Assembly: GCA_030836925.1 (NCBI GenBank)
Contig: JAUPLK010000097.1
Span: forward strand, 1-6,572
Reading direction: 5' to 3'
From: Pseudomonadota bacterium
GTDB taxonomy: Bacteria > Pseudomonadota > Gammaproteobacteria > Steroidobacterales > GCA-2729495
Length of the DNA: 6,572 nucleotides
A model generated the notes under the pieces. The model did no database searches. It had not been told where the DNA came from and was given only the letters and a program-made list of their open reading frames with translations. The position numbers and the translations under genes were made by a program. Numbering within the stretch: position 1 is the stretch's first letter; each line of letters begins with the position of its first letter. Positions 4,403 through 6,572 of the stretch are shown in pieces.

Positions 4403-6572
4403 ATGACTGACGTCATTATCTGGCTCTTGTGGACTGCCGCCCTGCTGGGCGTTGGTCTCGTGCTTGCGTACCGGCGTATCGATTTGCCCACGTCCACCTT
4501 GACGCTGGGCGGTGCACTGTTCATCTACAGCCTGTTCGGCGGCGGCTGGGCGATCTGGAAGTTGCTGCTCTGGACGCTGTTCGCCGGGCTGGTCGTGCTC
4601 AACTCGGTCAAGTTCCGCCGCGAGCGGATCACGCTGCCGCTGCTGCGCTTCTATCGCACGGTGGTGCCGCAGCTCTCGGATACCGAGCGTGAGGCACTGG
4701 AGGCCGGCACGGTGTGGTGGGACGGCGAACTGTTCACCGGCCAGCCTGACTGGGGCCGGCTGATGGCCTTGCCCGCGCCGCATCTGACTCCGGAAGAGCG
4801 CGCCTTTCTCGACGGGCCGACCGAGGAGCTGTGCCGCCTCAGCGATGACTGGCAGATCACCCACGAACTTGCTGATCTGCCGCCGCAGGTCTGGTCGTTC
4901 ATTCGCCAGCACCGTTTCTTCGCGATGATCATTCCGAAGCGTTATGGCGGCCTGGAGTTTTCACCGATCGCCGTGGCTGCCGTGCTCGCCAAGCTCTCGA
5001 GTCGCAGTGCCGTGCTGGCCTCGACGGTCGGCGTGCCGAATTCGCTCGGGCCAGCCGAGCTGCTGCTGCACTACGGGACCGACGAGCAGCGTGACTACTA
5101 CCTGCCACGGCTCGCCAGCGGCGAGGAGATTCCCTGCTTTGCGTTGACCGGCCCGCGTGTCGGTTCGGATGCGGCCTCGATTCCCGATACCGGCGTGGTC
5201 TGTCGTGGCCAGTGGCAGGGTCGCGAGATCACCGGCATCCGTCTCAACTGGGACAAGCGTTACATCACGCTTGCGCCGATCGCCACGGTGCTCGGCCTGG
5301 CATTCAAGCTGCACGACCCCGAGCATCTGCTGGGCCCGGAGGAGAATCGTGGCGTGACCGCCGCGCTGATCCCGGTGAACACGCCGGGCATCAGCATCGG
5401 CCGCCGGCACTTCCCGCTCAACGTGCCGTTCCAGAATGGCCCGACGCAGGGCTGTGACGTGTTCGTGCCGCTCGACGCCATCATCGGCGGGCCGGAACGG
5501 GCTGGCCAGGGCTGGAAGATGCTGGTCGAGCAACTCTCGGCTGGTCGCGGCATCACGCTGCCTTCGAATGCGATGGGAGGCAGCAAGGCCATCGTTTACG
5601 CCTCCGGTGCCTACACGCGTCTGCGCCGCCAGTTCAATCTGCCGGTCTGCGAATTCGAGGGTGTGGGCGAGGCGCTGGCGCGGATGGCCGGATTCACCTA
5701 CATCATCAACGCCGGCCTGTCGGTCACGGCAACCGCGATCGCGCGTGGCGAACGGCCATCGGTGCCTTCGGCGGTGCTCAAGTATCACTGCACCGAGCTG
5801 GCACGCCGGGTGACCAACGATGCCATGGACGTGCAGGGCGGCAAGGGCATCATGCTCGGCCGCTCGAACTATCTGGCCCGCATCTACCAGGGCATACCGA
5901 TCGCGATCACGGTGGAAGGCGCGAACATCCTCACGCGCAGCCTGATCATCTTCGGCCAGGGTGCCGTCCGCTGCCATCCCTTTGTGCTGAAGGAGATGGA
6001 GGCGGCCAACGATGCGGATTTCAGTCGTGGCCTGCGCGAGTTCGACCGCTACCTGTTTGCCCACATGGGTTATGCGATCAGCAATGCGGCGCGCAGCTTC
6101 GTGCTGGCCCTCAGCAACGCGCGGGCCAGCCATGCACCCATCGACGGTCCGACCGCGCGTTTTTTCCAGCACGTCAATCGCTACAGCGCGGCCTTTGCAC
6201 TGTTGGCCGACGTGGCGATGCTGGTGGTGGGTGGCGGTCTGAAGCGCAAGGAAATGCTGTCGGCCCGCCTCGGCGACGTCTTCAGCTGCATCTATCTCGC
6301 CAGCATGGTGCTCAAGCACTACGACAACCAGGGCCGGCAGTCGGGTGATCTGCCGCTGGTCGAGTGGGCGTGCCGGACACTCCTCTACCAGGCGCAGGAG
6401 CAGCTGCACGGTTTTCTGCGCAACTTCCCCAACCGCTGGGTTGCCGCCCTGCTGCGGGTATGCATTTTCCCGCGCGGCCGCATGTACTCGGCGCCGCCCG
6501 ATGAACTTGGCCGGGAGATCGTCGCACTGGTTACCCGGCCCACCGAGACCCGTGCGCGGCTCTGCGACGGAA
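4403..6572 (+). CDS. fadE: Acyl-CoA dehydrogenase FadE (C-terminus beyond the window)
   Basis: FAD enzyme of the first beta-oxidation step: it converts acyl-CoA to trans-2-enoyl-CoA and passes electrons to electron-transfer flavoprotein. The reading frame has 723 codons with no stop before the window edge. E. coli FadE has about 814 residues, so roughly 90 are missing on the right. Two N-terminal membrane segments (about 5-22 and 34-66) precede the soluble part, as in FadE. Family blocks include WDKRYITLAPIATVLGLAFK (283-302), GRRHFPLNVPFQNGPT (333-348), AGQGWKMLVE (367-376), GRGITLPSN (381-389), YHCTELARR (461-469), GGKGIMLGRSNYLAR (479-493) and ITVEGANILTRS (502-513). E505 in the last block is the likely catalytic base. 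ATG 4403 is preceded by GGGGTG five bases away. The usual T-x-P-E-A-G-S-D loop reads TGPRVGSD (249-256). Confidence 0.96.
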   Translation, partial: MTDVIIWLLWTAALLGVGLVLAYRRIDLPTSTLTLGGALFIYSLFGGGWAIWKLLLWTLFAGLVVLNSVKFRRERITLPLLRFYRTVVPQLSDTEREALEAGTVWWDGELFTGQPDWGRLMALPAPHLTPEERAFLDGPTEELCRLSDDWQITHELADLPPQVWSFIRQHRFFAMIIPKRYGGLEFSPIAVAAVLAKLSSRSAVLASTVGVPNSLGPAELLLHYGTDEQRDYYLPRLASGEEIPCFALTGPRVGSDAASIPDTGVVCRGQWQGREITGIRLNWDKRYITLAPIATVLGLAFKLHDPEHLLGPEENRGVTAALIPVNTPGISIGRRHFPLNVPFQNGPTQGCDVFVPLDAIIGGPERAGQGWKMLVEQLSAGRGITLPSNAMGGSKAIVYASGAYTRLRRQFNLPVCEFEGVGEALARMAGFTYIINAGLSVTATAIARGERPSVPSAVLKYHCTELARRVTNDAMDVQGGKGIMLGRSNYLARIYQGIPIAITVEGANILTRSLIIFGQGAVRCHPFVLKEMEAANDADFSRGLREFDRYLFAHMGYAISNAARSFVLALSNARASHAPIDGPTARFFQHVNRYSAAFALLADVAMLVVGGGLKRKEMLSARLGDVFSCIYLASMVLKHYDNQGRQSGDLPLVEWACRTLLYQAQEQLHGFLRNFPNRWVAALLRVCIFPRGRMYSAPPDELGREIVALVTRPTETRARLCDG

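Noticed and set aside
3412..4524. Long open frame on the minus strand opposite mdh (370 codons)
   Set aside because: It is the antisense shadow of an unmistakable mdh gene in GC-rich DNA. Its translation is rich in Arg, His and Gly and shows no family motif.
4325..4912. Minus-strand open frame of 195 codons over the start of fadE
   Set aside because: It overlaps the fadE membrane segments, has low-complexity Gln/Arg/Ala composition and no ribosome site. It is a GC-rich shadow.
4961..6409. Long open frame on the minus strand opposite fadE (482 codons)
   Set aside because: Same explanation: fadE on the plus strand is conserved block by block, and the antisense product shows no recognisable domain or ribosome site.

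Overview
The window reads as part of the chromosome of a GC-rich proteobacterium, most likely a gammaproteobacterium. The strongest pointer is a FadE-type, membrane-anchored acyl-CoA dehydrogenase that resembles the Escherichia coli enzyme block by block. The PAS-GGDEF-EAL protein and the type of malate dehydrogenase fit the same assignment. I cannot name a genus from the sequence alone.

Layout, left to right. (1) 15-2063, plus strand: a membrane-anchored PAS-GGDEF-EAL cyclic-di-GMP protein. Its EAL site is complete and its GGDEF signature is altered to AGDEF. (2) 2077-2120: two back-to-back stem-loops where this gene converges on the next operon. (3) 2128-2686, minus strand: a complete higB-higA toxin-antitoxin operon, toxin gene first, with a 17-base gene overlap. 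(4) 2687-2906: a 220-base divergent intergenic region. It holds two related 19-base palindromes next to higB (candidate HigA operators) and a 9-base unit repeated three times in front of the next gene. (5) 2907-3251, plus strand: a small exported two-cysteine protein of unknown function. (6) 3337-4314, plus strand: malate dehydrogenase (mdh), followed by a long perfect hairpin. (7) 4403 to the window end, plus strand: fadE, cut by the window edge after 723 codons.

Functionally, mdh (TCA cycle) and fadE (first oxidation step of fatty-acid beta-oxidation) are housekeeping genes of central carbon metabolism. They lie in tandem but appear to be separate transcription units. The higBA module is a typical accessory insertion among core genes. 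The parts I could not assign to a known role are the small exported protein and the repeat-bearing intergenic region in front of it. I did not find a clearly new multi-gene system. The best leads are the paired higBA operators, the triplicated 9-mer and the orphan exported protein.
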